A stretch of 64,000 bases of DNA from Flavobacterium gyeonganense (GTDB lineage: Bacteria; Bacteroidota; Bacteroidia; Flavobacteriales; Flavobacteriaceae): the NCBI RefSeq assembly GCF_029625295.1, contig NZ_CP121112.1:4216001-4280000 (forward strand). Reading direction: 5' to 3'. The position numbers were made by a program, and so were the translations under genes. Below, one piece after another: positions 1 to 9,236 of the stretch (positions are counted from its first letter, which is position 1; the number at the start of each line of letters is the position of its first letter). A model generated the notes under the pieces. It saw only the letters and a program-made list of their open reading frames with translations, searched no databases and was not told the origin of the DNA.

Positions 1-2
1 TT

Positions 3-308
3 GTACGTCCCGGAATGCTAAGGATTGATGTTCCCAATCAAAATGAACAGGATGCCGCAAATGATGTAATGCTAACGGCTTACAAAGATGTTCAGAACAA
101 AAAACTGATTGTAGTAGCAGTAAATTGCGGAAAAGAAGCGCAGCAATACAAATTTGATTTATCAAAAGGAGTTGTAAAAAATAACGAATTTACTCCTTAC
201 ACCACTTCTGAAACCTCTAATTTAAAAAGAGGAACAGTTCAGAAAACAGATAACCTGGAAATTCCGGCAAGGTCTGTAGTAACGTTTGTGGGAGAATTAC
301 AATATTAA
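3..308 (+). CDS. GH30 glucuronoarabinoxylan endo-xylanase, C-terminal fragment
   Basis: The window opens inside this gene; the frame is open from base 3 to the stop at 306-308. The visible ~101 residues begin VRPGMLRIDV, the end of the GH30 barrel, and continue as the small beta-sandwich that closes GH30 enzymes, ending PARSVVTFVG. This layout matches bacterial GH30 subfamily 8 xylanases, which cut the xylan backbone near glucuronic acid branches. The catalytic glutamates lie upstream of the window, so activity cannot be judged here. It heads a same-strand run of secreted glycosidases (GH2, GH27, GH51, GH43), which supports a hemicellulose role. The subfamily is inferred from the tail only. 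Confidence 0.72.
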   Translation, partial: VRPGMLRIDVPNQNEQDAANDVMLTAYKDVQNKKLIVVAVNCGKEAQQYKFDLSKGVVKNNEFTPYTTSETSNLKRGTVQKTDNLEIPARSVVTFVGELQY

Positions 309-344
309 ACCTGAAACAAAATTAACTATTAATAAACTAAAGAA

Positions 345-387
345 GCTTAGAAACTTAGAATCTCAGCATCTTAGAACCTTTAGAAAC
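345..387. repeat. Degenerate ~9-bp tandem repeat before GH2 gene
   Basis: Between the GH30 stop and the GH2 start, about five degenerate copies of a unit close to CTTAGAAAC run head to tail, ending one base before the GH2 ATG. It carries no recognisable Shine-Dalgarno and occupies the whole leader of the GH2 gene. Confidence 0.5.
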
Positions 388-2808
388 ATGTTTACAAAAA
401 AGATCTTATTACCCGTATTACTCTTTTCGTGTCTGTCAGCGAGCAGCCAGATTTCGTTTGGAGATTCTAAAAAAATTAATGACAACTGGAAGTTCAATTT
501 ACAGGAAACTCCGGATGCAAAAAACACAGCTTTTGACGACAGTAAATGGCAAAAGATAAATGTGCCGCATGACTGGAGTGTAAAAGGCCAGCTGAGCCCA
601 ACATTGGCAAGTTGTACAGGTTTTCTTCCAGGAGGAATTGGCTGGTACAGAAAATCAATTAATATTCCACAGAGTAAAAGCGGCGAAAAAATATATTTAT
701 ATTTTGAAGGCGTTTACAACCGAAGCGAAGTTTTCATCAACGGACATTCTTTAGGCAAACGACCAAACGGTTATATTTCTTTTGCTTATGATGCGACACC
801 ATTTATAAAATATGGAGGAGAAAATACTATTTCAGTTCGTGTGGACCACAGCCAGAGTGCAGATTCAAGATGGTACACCGGTTCAGGAATTTACAGGGAT
901 GTATGGGTAGTATATGCAAATCCGGTTCATATTGCACAATGGGGTGTTTACGCTTATCCTGAAGTAAAAAAAGGAGCTGGAACTTTGAATGTTGAGGTTG
1001 AGGTTGAAAATGGTTCAGCATCAAAATCAGCTCTTACGGTAATTAATGAATTGATTTCGAAAGATGGAAAAACAGTGGCTAAATCTTCTTCAAAAGTGGA
1101 TGTGGCAGCCAATCAAAATGGAAAAATTTCGACTAAATTAAACATCAAAAATCCACAATTATGGGATTTGGACAATCCGAATTTGTATCAGTTAAAAACA
1201 ACGGTTTTAAAAGACGGAAAACAAATCGACGAAACGGTTACCAAAACAGGTTTCAGAAAATTCACTTTCGATCCAAATAATGGTTTTGCATTAAATGACA
1301 AATGGATGAAAATGAAAGGTGTTTGTTTACATCACGATGCCGGAGTTTTGGGTTCAGCAGTTCCTCGTGAAGTTTGGAAAACCAGATTACAGACATTAAA
1401 GGAAATTGGTGTAAACGCAATTCGTACGAGCCATAATCCGCAGGCTCCTGAATTTTATGAACTTTGCGACGAATTAGGATTATTGGTATTAAATGAAGCA
1501 TATGACGAGTGGGAATTCCCTAAACGTAAATGGCTGGAAGGCTGGAATTACGGAACACCTGGATTTGAAGGCTCATTTGATATTTTTGCTGACTGGGCAG
1601 AAAAAGACTTAGAAGATTTTGTACGCCGTGACAGAAACCATCTTTCTGTTTTTGGATGGAGCATTGGTAACGAAGTAGATTATCCAAACGATCCATATTC
1701 GCATCCTGTTTTAGATCAGGGTAAAAATGGATTCGGACAGGCAAATTACGGAGGATATAAAAAAGATGCTCCTGATGCGATGCGCCTTGGTGCAATTGCA
1801 AAACGTCTGGTTGCAGCAGTAAAAAAATACGATAAATCGCGTCCTACAACTGCAGGCTTAGCAGGTGTTGCCATGTCTAACGAAACTGAATATCCGGGAG
1901 CTTTGGATATTACAGGATACAACTATACAGAAAGCAAATACCAGTCGGATCACGAAAAATATCCAAAAAGAGTCATTTTTGGAAGTGAAAATGTGCACGA
2001 CATGGAACCATGGCTGGCTGTAAAAAACAACAAGCATATTTTCGGACAGTTTTTATGGACAGGAATTGATTATTTAGGTGAATCAGGAAGATGGCCTTCA
2101 AGAGGATTTTATTCTGGACTGGTTGATTTTGCCGGAGTAATCAAGCCAAGGGGGTATTTCCGTCAGTCATTATGGTCAGATAAACCAATGGCTTATTTAG
2201 GAACGTATGTTTTGAAAAATGAAAAAGATATTTCTAAAGATGCATGGGCAATCTGGAACTACGAGGCAGGTCAGAAAATCCGTGTGGTTTGTTATACGAA
2301 TGCTGCAAAAGCACGTTTGGAATTAAACGGAAAAGTAGTTGGCGAAACCAAATTATACGACGAAAAAACCGGAATCATTTACTGGGATATTCCTTTTGCT
2401 TCAGGAAAATTAGAAGCGGTTGGATTAGATAAAAACGATAAAGAAGTAAGCCGTTATGCAATCACAACAACCCAACAGCCGGTTGAATTAACGATTGCTG
2501 AAAAAGATATCACCATAAGCAAAGACAGAGGCGTTGCTAAAATAATGGTTCAGGTTAAAGATCAAAACGGCCTTCCGGTGATGCTTTCAGATAATGAAGT
2601 GACGTGTACGATTACTGGTCCGGGAGTTTTATTAGGACTTGAAGCAGGAAACAACAGCGACATGACAGATTATACAGATAATGTTCAGCGAGTTTACCAC
2701 GGACATATTGCGGCATACATTGAAGCAACGGGAGAAGCGCAGCCTATCAAAGTCACTTTTACCAGTCAATGGTTAAAACCGGTTGAAATTACTGTGAATG
2801 TAAGATAA
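388..2808 (+). CDS. GH2 beta-galactosidase-like enzyme, secreted
   Basis: Predicted exported 806-residue retaining glycosidase that would release terminal beta-linked sugars (most often galactose) from branched glycans. I chose the ATG at 388 because it starts a clean signal peptide (MFTKKILLPVLLFSC, then SASSQ); the frame is open further upstream but that stretch is the repeat. Order of domains: GH2 sugar-binding sandwich (~25-185), Ig-like domain (~190-290), TIM barrel (~295-600), then a DUF4982-like and a further beta domain. The acid/base is the Glu of SIGNE (E429) and the nucleophile is probably the Glu of FGSEN (E534). GH2 covers beta-galactosidase, glucuronidase and mannosidase; the substrate is inferred from the GH30/GH27/GH51/GH43 neighbours. 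Confidence 0.88.
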   Translation: MFTKKILLPVLLFSCLSASSQISFGDSKKINDNWKFNLQETPDAKNTAFDDSKWQKINVPHDWSVKGQLSPTLASCTGFLPGGIGWYRKSINIPQSKSGEKIYLYFEGVYNRSEVFINGHSLGKRPNGYISFAYDATPFIKYGGENTISVRVDHSQSADSRWYTGSGIYRDVWVVYANPVHIAQWGVYAYPEVKKGAGTLNVEVEVENGSASKSALTVINELISKDGKTVAKSSSKVDVAANQNGKISTKLNIKNPQLWDLDNPNLYQLKTTVLKDGKQIDETVTKTGFRKFTFDPNNGFALNDKWMKMKGVCLHHDAGVLGSAVPREVWKTRLQTLKEIGVNAIRTSHNPQAPEFYELCDELGLLVLNEAYDEWEFPKRKWLEGWNYGTPGFEGSFDIFADWAEKDLEDFVRRDRNHLSVFGWSIGNEVDYPNDPYSHPVLDQGKNGFGQANYGGYKKDAPDAMRLGAIAKRLVAAVKKYDKSRPTTAGLAGVAMSNETEYPGALDITGYNYTESKYQSDHEKYPKRVIFGSENVHDMEPWLAVKNNKHIFGQFLWTGIDYLGESGRWPSRGFYSGLVDFAGVIKPRGYFRQSLWSDKPMAYLGTYVLKNEKDISKDAWAIWNYEAGQKIRVVCYTNAAKARLELNGKVVGETKLYDEKTGIIYWDIPFASGKLEAVGLDKNDKEVSRYAITTTQQPVELTIAEKDITISKDRGVAKIMVQVKDQNGLPVMLSDNEVTCTITGPGVLLGLEAGNNSDMTDYTDNVQRVYHGHIAAYIEATGEAQPIKVTFTSQWLKPVEITVNVR

Positions 2809-2835
2809 TTTAGTTAGTTTATTTTAATTTGAGTT

Positions 2836-2876
2836 AAACCTGTCTGCATTTTTGGTATTCGCAGGCAGGTTTTTTG
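2836..2876 (+). terminator. Rho-independent terminator after GH2
   Basis: Stem CCTGTCTGC / GCAGGCAGG (one mismatch) with A-rich 5' flank and a T run at 2870-2875. It follows the GH2 stop by ~30 bases, so GH27 onward may form a separate or attenuated unit. Confidence 0.75.
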
Positions 2877-2938
2877 TTATAATGAATAAAAGTTTATTAT
2901 ATTTGAAGTGTACTATTAACACTTATTTTTTTACTGAT

Positions 2939-4309
2939 ATGAAAATTAAAAGCATCATTATATTTGGTTTAGGAATTTTTTTAACACCATTTTTTTCAAA
3001 TGCTCAAAAAGGAGTTTTTAAGAAAGATGAATTTAAGCAATGGGCACAAACTCCTCCCATGGGCTGGAACAGCTGGGATTGCTACGGTCCGACAGTAGAA
3101 GAACATGAGGTAAAAGCCAATGCGGATTATATGGCGCAGAACCTGAAGAAATTTGGATGGGAATATGTGGTAGTAGATATCAGATGGTTTGTAGAAAATG
3201 ATAAAGCCGGAGGCTACAACCAGACTGACCCGCGTCATGTAATAGACCAATACGGACGATATCAGCCTGCTGTAAACCGTTTTCCTTCTGCAAAAGATAA
3301 TCAGGGATTCAAGCCTTTAGCAGATTATATTCATAAAAAAGGATTGAAATTTGGAATTCATATCATGCGTGGTATTCCTAAAAAAGCAGTTGAAGAAAAA
3401 ATGCCGATTAAAGGCGCAAACGGAATCACAGCCGATCAGATTTACACAACAGCTTTGCAATGCGAATGGCTGAAAGACAATTATACCATTTTAGCCAATA
3501 AACCGGGTGCGCAGGAATATTATGATTCTATTTTTGAACTATATGCACAATGGGGCGTAGATTTCATTAAAATTGATGATTTGTCGAGACCGTATCACGA
3601 AAGTGAAATCAACTTGATCCGAAATGCAATAGACAAATGCGGACGTAAAATCGTATTAAGCACATCTCCGGGTGAAACGCCAATTTCAGCTGCTGCGCAC
3701 GTAAAAGAACATGCCAATATGTGGCGTATGGTAGATGATGTTTGGGATACCTGGCCGCACATTACACATTTGATGGATGTAGCGCAAAAATGGTATCCGT
3801 ACATTGCTCCGGGAACATGGCCTGATTGTGATATGATTCCGCTTGGACGTATTTCAGTTAGGGGAGAAAGAGGAGAAGACAGAATGACCCGTCTGACAAA
3901 GGATGAACAATACACCTTGATTACTTTTTTCAATATCTTTAAATCACCTTTGTTCTTTGGAGGTGATCTGCCTAGCAATGATGCCTTTACTTTAGCATTG
4001 CTGACGAATAAAGAAGTAGTAAAAATGCACAATGAAAGTACCGATGTAAAACAGCTTTTTCAGAAAGAAGGAAAAATTGCCGTGACTTCAAGAAATCCAA
4101 AAGACGACAGCGTGTATCTGGCATTGTTTAATATTTCAGATACAGAAACACAAAACGTTTCGGTAAGTCTTTCAGATCTTGGTATTGCCAGTTTTGCAGA
4201 TTGTAAAAACATGTGGACAGCCGAAAAAGTAAATCTTTCTTCAAAAGAAGTTTCCGCAACTTTAAAACCTCACAGTTCTGTTCTTTATAAACTAAAAAGC
4301 AAAAAATAA
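2939..4309 (+). CDS. GH27 alpha-galactosidase family protein, secreted
   Basis: 456-residue exported GH27 enzyme, a retaining glycosidase that removes alpha-galactose; some family members act on beta-L-arabinopyranose. The ATG at 2939 gives a good signal peptide (MKIKSIIIFGLGIF...SNAQ); an upstream TTG extension would destroy it. The family signature PPMGWNSWDCYG is at ~39-50, the nucleophile is the Asp of FIKIDD (D213), and the acid/base is probably D267 in WRMVDDV. The C-terminal beta-sandwich is present. Its TAA overlaps the next gene's ATG by one base (TAATG), so it is translationally coupled to the GH51 gene, which points to arabinose/galactose side chains on one substrate. Confidence 0.88.
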   Translation: MKIKSIIIFGLGIFLTPFFSNAQKGVFKKDEFKQWAQTPPMGWNSWDCYGPTVEEHEVKANADYMAQNLKKFGWEYVVVDIRWFVENDKAGGYNQTDPRHVIDQYGRYQPAVNRFPSAKDNQGFKPLADYIHKKGLKFGIHIMRGIPKKAVEEKMPIKGANGITADQIYTTALQCEWLKDNYTILANKPGAQEYYDSIFELYAQWGVDFIKIDDLSRPYHESEINLIRNAIDKCGRKIVLSTSPGETPISAAAHVKEHANMWRMVDDVWDTWPHITHLMDVAQKWYPYIAPGTWPDCDMIPLGRISVRGERGEDRMTRLTKDEQYTLITFFNIFKSPLFFGGDLPSNDAFTLALLTNKEVVKMHNESTDVKQLFQKEGKIAVTSRNPKDDSVYLALFNISDTETQNVSVSLSDLGIASFADCKNMWTAEKVNLSSKEVSATLKPHSSVLYKLKSKK

Positions 4310-6882
4310 TGAACCACTTTTCATCGAAAAAACTGCTGGCTCAGCTATCGCTTTTAATCATTGTTTTGTTTTCTTCTGCTTTTACTTTAAAAATAAAAGA
4401 TGAAAAACCAGACAAGGTCTATCTTTTTGCGTATTCGACATTAAAAAGCAACGGCAGAAACGGACTTCATTTTGCATGGAGCACAGATCAGAAAAACTGG
4501 TTTGCGATAGGACCTGAGCACAGTTTTTTAAAATCAGATTACGGCAGCTGGGGACCAACGGGCAAATGCACGACGGAACCATATTTTATAAAAGATGATA
4601 ACGGAATTTTTCATTGTTTATGGAGTGTAAATGATGATGTTTTTGCACATGCTTCAAGCAAAAATCTGATTAACTGGAAAAGCCAGAATTACGTTCAGGC
4701 GATGAAAAGCTTAGAAACAGAGGTGAAGCCGATCATTAAAGATATAAAAGTAAGCCGTAAAAACGGGCAGTATGTGATTCACTGGACAGTTGATAATAAA
4801 AACTATTCGAATACCACGAAAGATTTTAAAAATTATAGTGCAACAACAATTCATACAGAAAGTCTTCCTTCAAGAACAGAGATTATTTTGCAGGGACAAA
4901 ATGTAAAAGGAACAGTGACCGAAGTAGAGTGGAGCCTTGTTAATTCACTGATCAAAAATATGGAAGCTTCTAAGTTCAGGGACAAACAGAACGATGCTTC
5001 TCCAAAAAGTGACAGTATATTATTTACGGGTTTAAAGCCTGTAACGGCTCAAATTAGTATCACTACGAAAGACCCTAAAAAAATAAGCAATATGCTTACA
5101 GGCGTATTTTTTGAAGATATTAATTATGCTGCTGATGGCGGTTTATATGGCGAACTGATTCAAAATCGTGGTTTCGAATATACACTGCACGATAAAAAAG
5201 GCAGCGATGAAAAATGGAACGCAAAAATGGCATGGAACGGTGATTTTAAAATCGCAAAAGAAAACCCGATTCATGTCAACAATCCAAATTATGCTGTAGT
5301 TACAAAAGGAACTATCAGCAACACCGGATTTGGCGGCATTCCGCTTAAAGCCAATGAAAAATATGATTTTAGTGTATTTGCAAAAGGCGCAGGTTTTGTT
5401 GTAAAATTAAAGTCGGCTTCGGGAGAAACTTTGGCGGAAGCCTCTTTAAAATCAGGGTCTTCCTGGAAAAAAATAAATGCAGTATTAAAACCATCTAAAA
5501 CCGTTACAGATGCAAATTTGGAAATCAGTACAACTGGCGAAATCGCTGTTGATATGATTTCGCTTTTTCCGCAAAAGACTTTCAAAAACCGTAAAAATGG
5601 TCTTCGGGCAGATTTGGCAGAAACTATTGCAGCAATGCATCCTAAGTTTGTGCGTTTTCCGGGCGGCTGCGTAGCACATGGAGATGGAATTCATAATATT
5701 TACAAATGGAAAAATACGATTGGACCTTTAGAAAGCCGTATCCCTTCACGAAATATCTGGAATTACCATCAGTCAATGGGATTAGGATATTTTGAGTACT
5801 TTCAGTTTTGTGAGGATCTGGGAGCAGAGCCGGTTCCGGTTTTAGCAGCCGGTGTTCCTTGCCAGAACTCTTCTGACGGAGGTGCCGGACAGCAATTCGG
5901 AATCCCGATGAAAGATATGGACGAATACGTTCAGGATGTTTTGGATTTGATTGAATACGCAAACGGAAGCGCAACCAGTGTCTGGGGAAAAAAACGTGCT
6001 GAAGCAGGTCATCCAAAGCCCTTCAATTTAAAATATGTCGGAATCGGAAATGAAGACCTGATCAGTGATGTTTTCGAAGAACGCTACCGAATGATTGTAA
6101 AAGCCGTACAGCAAAAATATCCTGAAATCATTGTAATTGGTACTGTTGGACCTTTTAATGAAGGATCAGATTATGACGAAGGCTGGGCACTTGCAGACGA
6201 TATGAAACTGCCAATTGTTGACGAACATTATTACCAGAGCCCGGGCTGGTTCATCAACAATCAAAGTTTTTATGATGGCTATGACCGCTCAAAATCAAAA
6301 GTATATCTGGGTGAATATGCGTCTTGGGGCAATAAGTTTTACAATGCTTTAGCCGAAGCCTTATACCTGACCGGAATCGAGCGAAACGGTGATGTGGTTG
6401 CAATGGCTTCGTATGCGCCATTACTGGCACGCGAAAAACACACACAATGGAATCCTGATTTGATTTATTTTAATGGGAATGAAGTAAAACCAACGGTAAA
6501 TTATTTTGTACAGCAATTGTACGGTCAGAATCCGGGCGATATTTACCTGCAAAACACTATAAAACTTTCGGACACCAATAACGATGTCAGCAAGCGTATC
6601 GGAATATCAGCTGTTCAGGATAGCGCTACTGGTGATTTGATTGTAAAATTGGTCAATCTCCTTCCGGCTTCGGTAACGCCTTCCATAGATTTGACGAATT
6701 TTTCAACCGCTGAAAATACAACTTACACGCTGATGACTGGAAAACCAGATAAAACAGCAGCAAGACCGGTTACACAGAAACTGACTGCCAAAGAAGCATT
6801 TTCAAAAGAACTGCCTCCGTATTCTTTCGCAGTAATCCGGGTGAAAATCAGTTCTAAAACACTTTTAAATGAAAGCTTTTAA
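4309..6882 (+). CDS. GH51 alpha-L-arabinofuranosidase with N-terminal GH43-like segment
   Basis: 857-residue secreted enzyme. Residues 1-26 are a signal peptide. Residues ~35-200 resemble part of a GH43 five-blade propeller (LHFAWSTDQKNW, TTEPYFIKDDNGIFHCLWS), with no clear catalytic set. From ~250 the GH51 barrel and beta-sandwich follow: FFEDINYAADGGLYGE, FVRFPGG, acid/base E582 in VGIGNED, and nucleophile E669 in YLGEYASW. The family releases arabinofuranose from arabinan or arabinoxylan. Most bacterial GH51 enzymes are ~500-650 residues, so the extra N-terminal segment is notable; it may bind substrate or be a vestigial propeller. It overlaps GH27 by one base and is followed by a GH43 gene. 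Confidence 0.9.
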   Translation: MNHFSSKKLLAQLSLLIIVLFSSAFTLKIKDEKPDKVYLFAYSTLKSNGRNGLHFAWSTDQKNWFAIGPEHSFLKSDYGSWGPTGKCTTEPYFIKDDNGIFHCLWSVNDDVFAHASSKNLINWKSQNYVQAMKSLETEVKPIIKDIKVSRKNGQYVIHWTVDNKNYSNTTKDFKNYSATTIHTESLPSRTEIILQGQNVKGTVTEVEWSLVNSLIKNMEASKFRDKQNDASPKSDSILFTGLKPVTAQISITTKDPKKISNMLTGVFFEDINYAADGGLYGELIQNRGFEYTLHDKKGSDEKWNAKMAWNGDFKIAKENPIHVNNPNYAVVTKGTISNTGFGGIPLKANEKYDFSVFAKGAGFVVKLKSASGETLAEASLKSGSSWKKINAVLKPSKTVTDANLEISTTGEIAVDMISLFPQKTFKNRKNGLRADLAETIAAMHPKFVRFPGGCVAHGDGIHNIYKWKNTIGPLESRIPSRNIWNYHQSMGLGYFEYFQFCEDLGAEPVPVLAAGVPCQNSSDGGAGQQFGIPMKDMDEYVQDVLDLIEYANGSATSVWGKKRAEAGHPKPFNLKYVGIGNEDLISDVFEERYRMIVKAVQQKYPEIIVIGTVGPFNEGSDYDEGWALADDMKLPIVDEHYYQSPGWFINNQSFYDGYDRSKSKVYLGEYASWGNKFYNALAEALYLTGIERNGDVVAMASYAPLLAREKHTQWNPDLIYFNGNEVKPTVNYFVQQLYGQNPGDIYLQNTIKLSDTNNDVSKRIGISAVQDSATGDLIVKLVNLLPASVTPSIDLTNFSTAENTTYTLMTGKPDKTAARPVTQKLTAKEAFSKELPPYSFAVIRVKISSKTLLNESF

Positions 6883-6924
6883 ATTCTGCATGATACCAGA
6901 ATTTAAAGAGCATAATAAAATTAA

Positions 6925-8862
6925 ATGATAATGAAAAAAACACATTTTTATCTTATAGTACTAGTAGCATTTTTTAATGTACTACAGGCACAGCAGCCTG
7001 CAGCAGGAAGTCCTCCAGTTATTCCCGGCAAAGATTTAACCGCGTATTTGTTTGTGTATTTTACAGGAAACAGTGTAGAAGAAGAAGCGGTCCGTTATGC
7101 AGTAAGTGCCGATGGTTATCATTATTATACCCTTAACAAAGATAAACCAGTTATAGACAGTAAGGCAATCAGTTCAACAGGAGGCGTGCGCGATCCTCAT
7201 ATTTTGCGCGGTGATGACGGTAAAACATTTTATATGGTATTGACCGATATGACTTCTTCAAAAGGATGGGACAGCAATCGTGCCATGGTGTTGCTAAAAA
7301 GCACCGATCTTGTAAACTGGAAAAGCAGTATTGTAAATATCCAGAAAGCATTTCCGGGTAATGAAAACCTGAAACGTGTCTGGGCACCACAGACCATTTA
7401 CGATGCAAAAGCCGGAAAGTATCTGATTTACTTCAGCATGCAGCATAACAATGATGCGGATAAAATTTATTACGCTTATGCGAATAAAGATTTTACAGCA
7501 CTGGAAAGCGAGCCAAAATTACTATTTGTTCCAAAATCTGAAAAAGCGTGTATTGACGGCGACATTATCGAAAAGGACGGTGTGTATCATCTTTTTTACA
7601 AAACCGAGACCGAAAATCCAGGAATCAAAGTGGCTACTACAACCGATTTGACTTCAGGAAAATGGACAGAAAACGACAATTACCTGCAGCAGACAAAAGA
7701 ATCTGTAGAAGGTTCGAGTGTTTTCAAATTGAACAATTCGGATGACTATATCCTGATGTATGATGTTTATAAAAAAGGAAGATATCAGTTTACAAAAAGT
7801 ACCGATTTAGAAAATTTCAAAGCAATTGACGATGAGATTTCAATGGATTTCAAACCCCGTCACGGAACTATTTTGCCAATCACACGTACCGAATTGAAAA
7901 GGCTGCTTGCCAAATGGGGAACTCCTGAAAAATTGCCGAAAATCAATAACAATCCCGTTTTAGAAGGCTATTATGCCGATCCTGACATTTTATATTCAAA
8001 CAAAACCAAAAAATATTACATCTACCCAACCAGCGATGGATTTGATGGCTGGTCCGGAAAGTATTTCAAAACTTTTTCATCTGATAATTTAGTAGACTGG
8101 AAAGACGAAGGTGTTATTTTAGATCTTCCAAAAGATGTAAGCTGGGCTAACAGAAATGCCTGGGCGCCTTGTATCGTAGAGAAAAAGGTAAAAGGAAAAT
8201 ACAAATATTTCTATTATTTCACTGCAGCGCAAAAAATTGGTGTTGCCGTTTCAGACAATCCTGCAGGACCTTTCAAAGACAGCGGAAAAGCTTTGGTAGC
8301 GACCAGACCGGAAGGAGTAAAAGGCGGTCAGGAAATAGACCCGGATGTTTTTACAGATCCTAAAACAGGAAAAAGCTATTTGTACTGGGGTAACGGATAC
8401 ATGGCTGTAGCTGAACTGAATGATGATATGATTTCATTCAAAGGCGATGTGAAGCTCATTAAAGTTGATAAAACATTCCGTGAAGGAACCTACGTGATTT
8501 ACAGAAAAGGAACCTATTATTTCATGTGGAGTGAAGACGATACCAGAAGCCCGAATTACAAAGTTCGCTACGGAACTTCAAAATCGCCTCTGGGACCAAT
8601 TGAAATTCCCGAAAACAACATCGTAATTCAGGGAATCCCGGATCAGGGAATCTATGCAACAGGTCATAATTCGGTTTTACAAATCCCAAACAAAGATGAA
8701 TGGTATATCACGTACCACCGATTTTCATACCCAACCGGAATAAAAATGGGCGAGGCCGGAGGTTTTCACCGTGAAGTCTGCATTGATAAATTAGAATTCA
8801 ACCCAGACGGAACCATTAAACAGGCAACCCCAACGCATACAGGAATACAGGCAATTAAGTAA
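6925..8862 (+). CDS. Tandem GH43 glycosidase (two propellers), secreted
   Basis: 645 residues with a signal peptide ending at ..LQAQQ. Two GH43 propellers sit in one chain: domain 1 ~35-320 (GGVRDPHIL, with D90; LVNWK; RVWAPQTIYD) and domain 2 ~340-640 (GYYADPDILYS, D352/D354; NAWAPCIVEK; QEIDPDVF; REGTYV). Domain 2 carries the recognisable Asp base, Asp pKa modulator and Glu acid, so it is the likely active unit. GH43 enzymes are inverting arabinofuranosidases or xylosidases. There are two in-frame ATGs (6925 and 6931) that cannot be separated. It ends the run of exported glycosidases and is closed by a strong terminator. Confidence 0.88.
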   Translation: MIMKKTHFYLIVLVAFFNVLQAQQPAAGSPPVIPGKDLTAYLFVYFTGNSVEEEAVRYAVSADGYHYYTLNKDKPVIDSKAISSTGGVRDPHILRGDDGKTFYMVLTDMTSSKGWDSNRAMVLLKSTDLVNWKSSIVNIQKAFPGNENLKRVWAPQTIYDAKAGKYLIYFSMQHNNDADKIYYAYANKDFTALESEPKLLFVPKSEKACIDGDIIEKDGVYHLFYKTETENPGIKVATTTDLTSGKWTENDNYLQQTKESVEGSSVFKLNNSDDYILMYDVYKKGRYQFTKSTDLENFKAIDDEISMDFKPRHGTILPITRTELKRLLAKWGTPEKLPKINNNPVLEGYYADPDILYSNKTKKYYIYPTSDGFDGWSGKYFKTFSSDNLVDWKDEGVILDLPKDVSWANRNAWAPCIVEKKVKGKYKYFYYFTAAQKIGVAVSDNPAGPFKDSGKALVATRPEGVKGGQEIDPDVFTDPKTGKSYLYWGNGYMAVAELNDDMISFKGDVKLIKVDKTFREGTYVIYRKGTYYFMWSEDDTRSPNYKVRYGTSKSPLGPIEIPENNIVIQGIPDQGIYATGHNSVLQIPNKDEWYITYHRFSYPTGIKMGEAGGFHREVCIDKLEFNPDGTIKQATPTHTGIQAIK

Positions 8863-8880
8863 TGCAAATTATTTAGTTGT

Positions 8881-8919
8881 AAAAAGCTGCTCTACCTTGC
8901 CCCGGAGCAGCTTTTTTTG
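8881..8919 (+). terminator. Terminator closing the glycosidase cluster
   Basis: AAAAAGCTGCTC pairs with GAGCAGCTTTTTTT across a short loop, about 20 bases after the GH43 stop. It is the clear 3' end of the polysaccharide locus. Confidence 0.85.
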
Positions 8920-8934
8920 TTTTATAGAATTCTG

Positions 8935-9060
8935 AGTTTTAGATTTAGGAGCTTGTTCCTGCTCTCCGCTGTATTCCCGCCAACAAAAACTACGGCAAAA
9001 AGCCTTGTTTTTCTAAAGCGGGAGATGCCGCTTCTGTCAGGGCTAGGGGCTTTTGGGTTT
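8935..9060. repeat. GC-rich non-coding repeat-like element
   Basis: A GC-rich island in the 8863-9236 gene gap. It has TCCCGC (~8987) facing GCGGGA (~9021) and ends GGGCTAGGGGC. It is open in one frame for 67 codons (from 8917) but that peptide has no recognisable family. Its composition recalls dispersed intergenic repeats that I remember from flavobacterial genomes; this needs a genome search. Confidence 0.4.
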
Positions 9061-9126
9061 CATAAAAATGGTATTGTAAAAAAAATATTTAGAATTTTAT
9101 GGGGTGAATTTTCGTTATAAATAAAT

Positions 9127-9134
9127 TATATTTG
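9127..9134 (+). promoter_or_regulatory. Candidate -7 box for CHAT gene (TATATTTG)
   Basis: Exact match to the Bacteroidota -7 consensus TAnnTTTG, 102 bases before the CHAT ATG. No clear -33 TTTG at the usual spacing was found. Confidence 0.4.
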
Positions 9135-9156
9135 AAAAAATAATACGAACCCAAAC

Positions 9157-9206
9157 ATGCGCATAACATACCAATTTAGGATAAAATTAGTTGAATTTAT
9201 GCGTAT
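9157..9206. repeat. Stem-loop upstream of CHAT gene
   Basis: ATGCGCATAA (9157-9166) faces TTATGCGTAT (9197-9206), 9 of 10 bases complementary, with a 30-base AT-rich loop. It lies in the presumed leader of the CHAT gene, just before the 13-bp bracket repeat. Confidence 0.5.
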
Positions 9207-9216
9207 ATAAATGAGT

Positions 9217-9229
9217 TGTATGCCATTTT
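9217..9229 (+). repeat. Left arm of 13-bp inverted repeat bracketing CHAT gene
   Basis: TGTATGCCATTTT, 7 bases before the CHAT ATG. Its inverted partner AAAACGGCATACA is at 11360-11372 and starts on the last base of the CHAT stop codon; 12 of 13 positions match. Confidence 0.6.
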
Positions 9230-9236
9230 AAACAAA

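Noticed and set aside
286..387. N-terminal extension of the GH2 protein from an upstream in-frame start
   Set aside because: Would overlap the GH30 stop and translate the tandem repeat; the ATG at 388 gives a signal peptide.
8917..9120. 67-codon plus-strand frame
   Set aside because: Uses the GC-rich repeat element and starts inside the terminator T run; no protein family.
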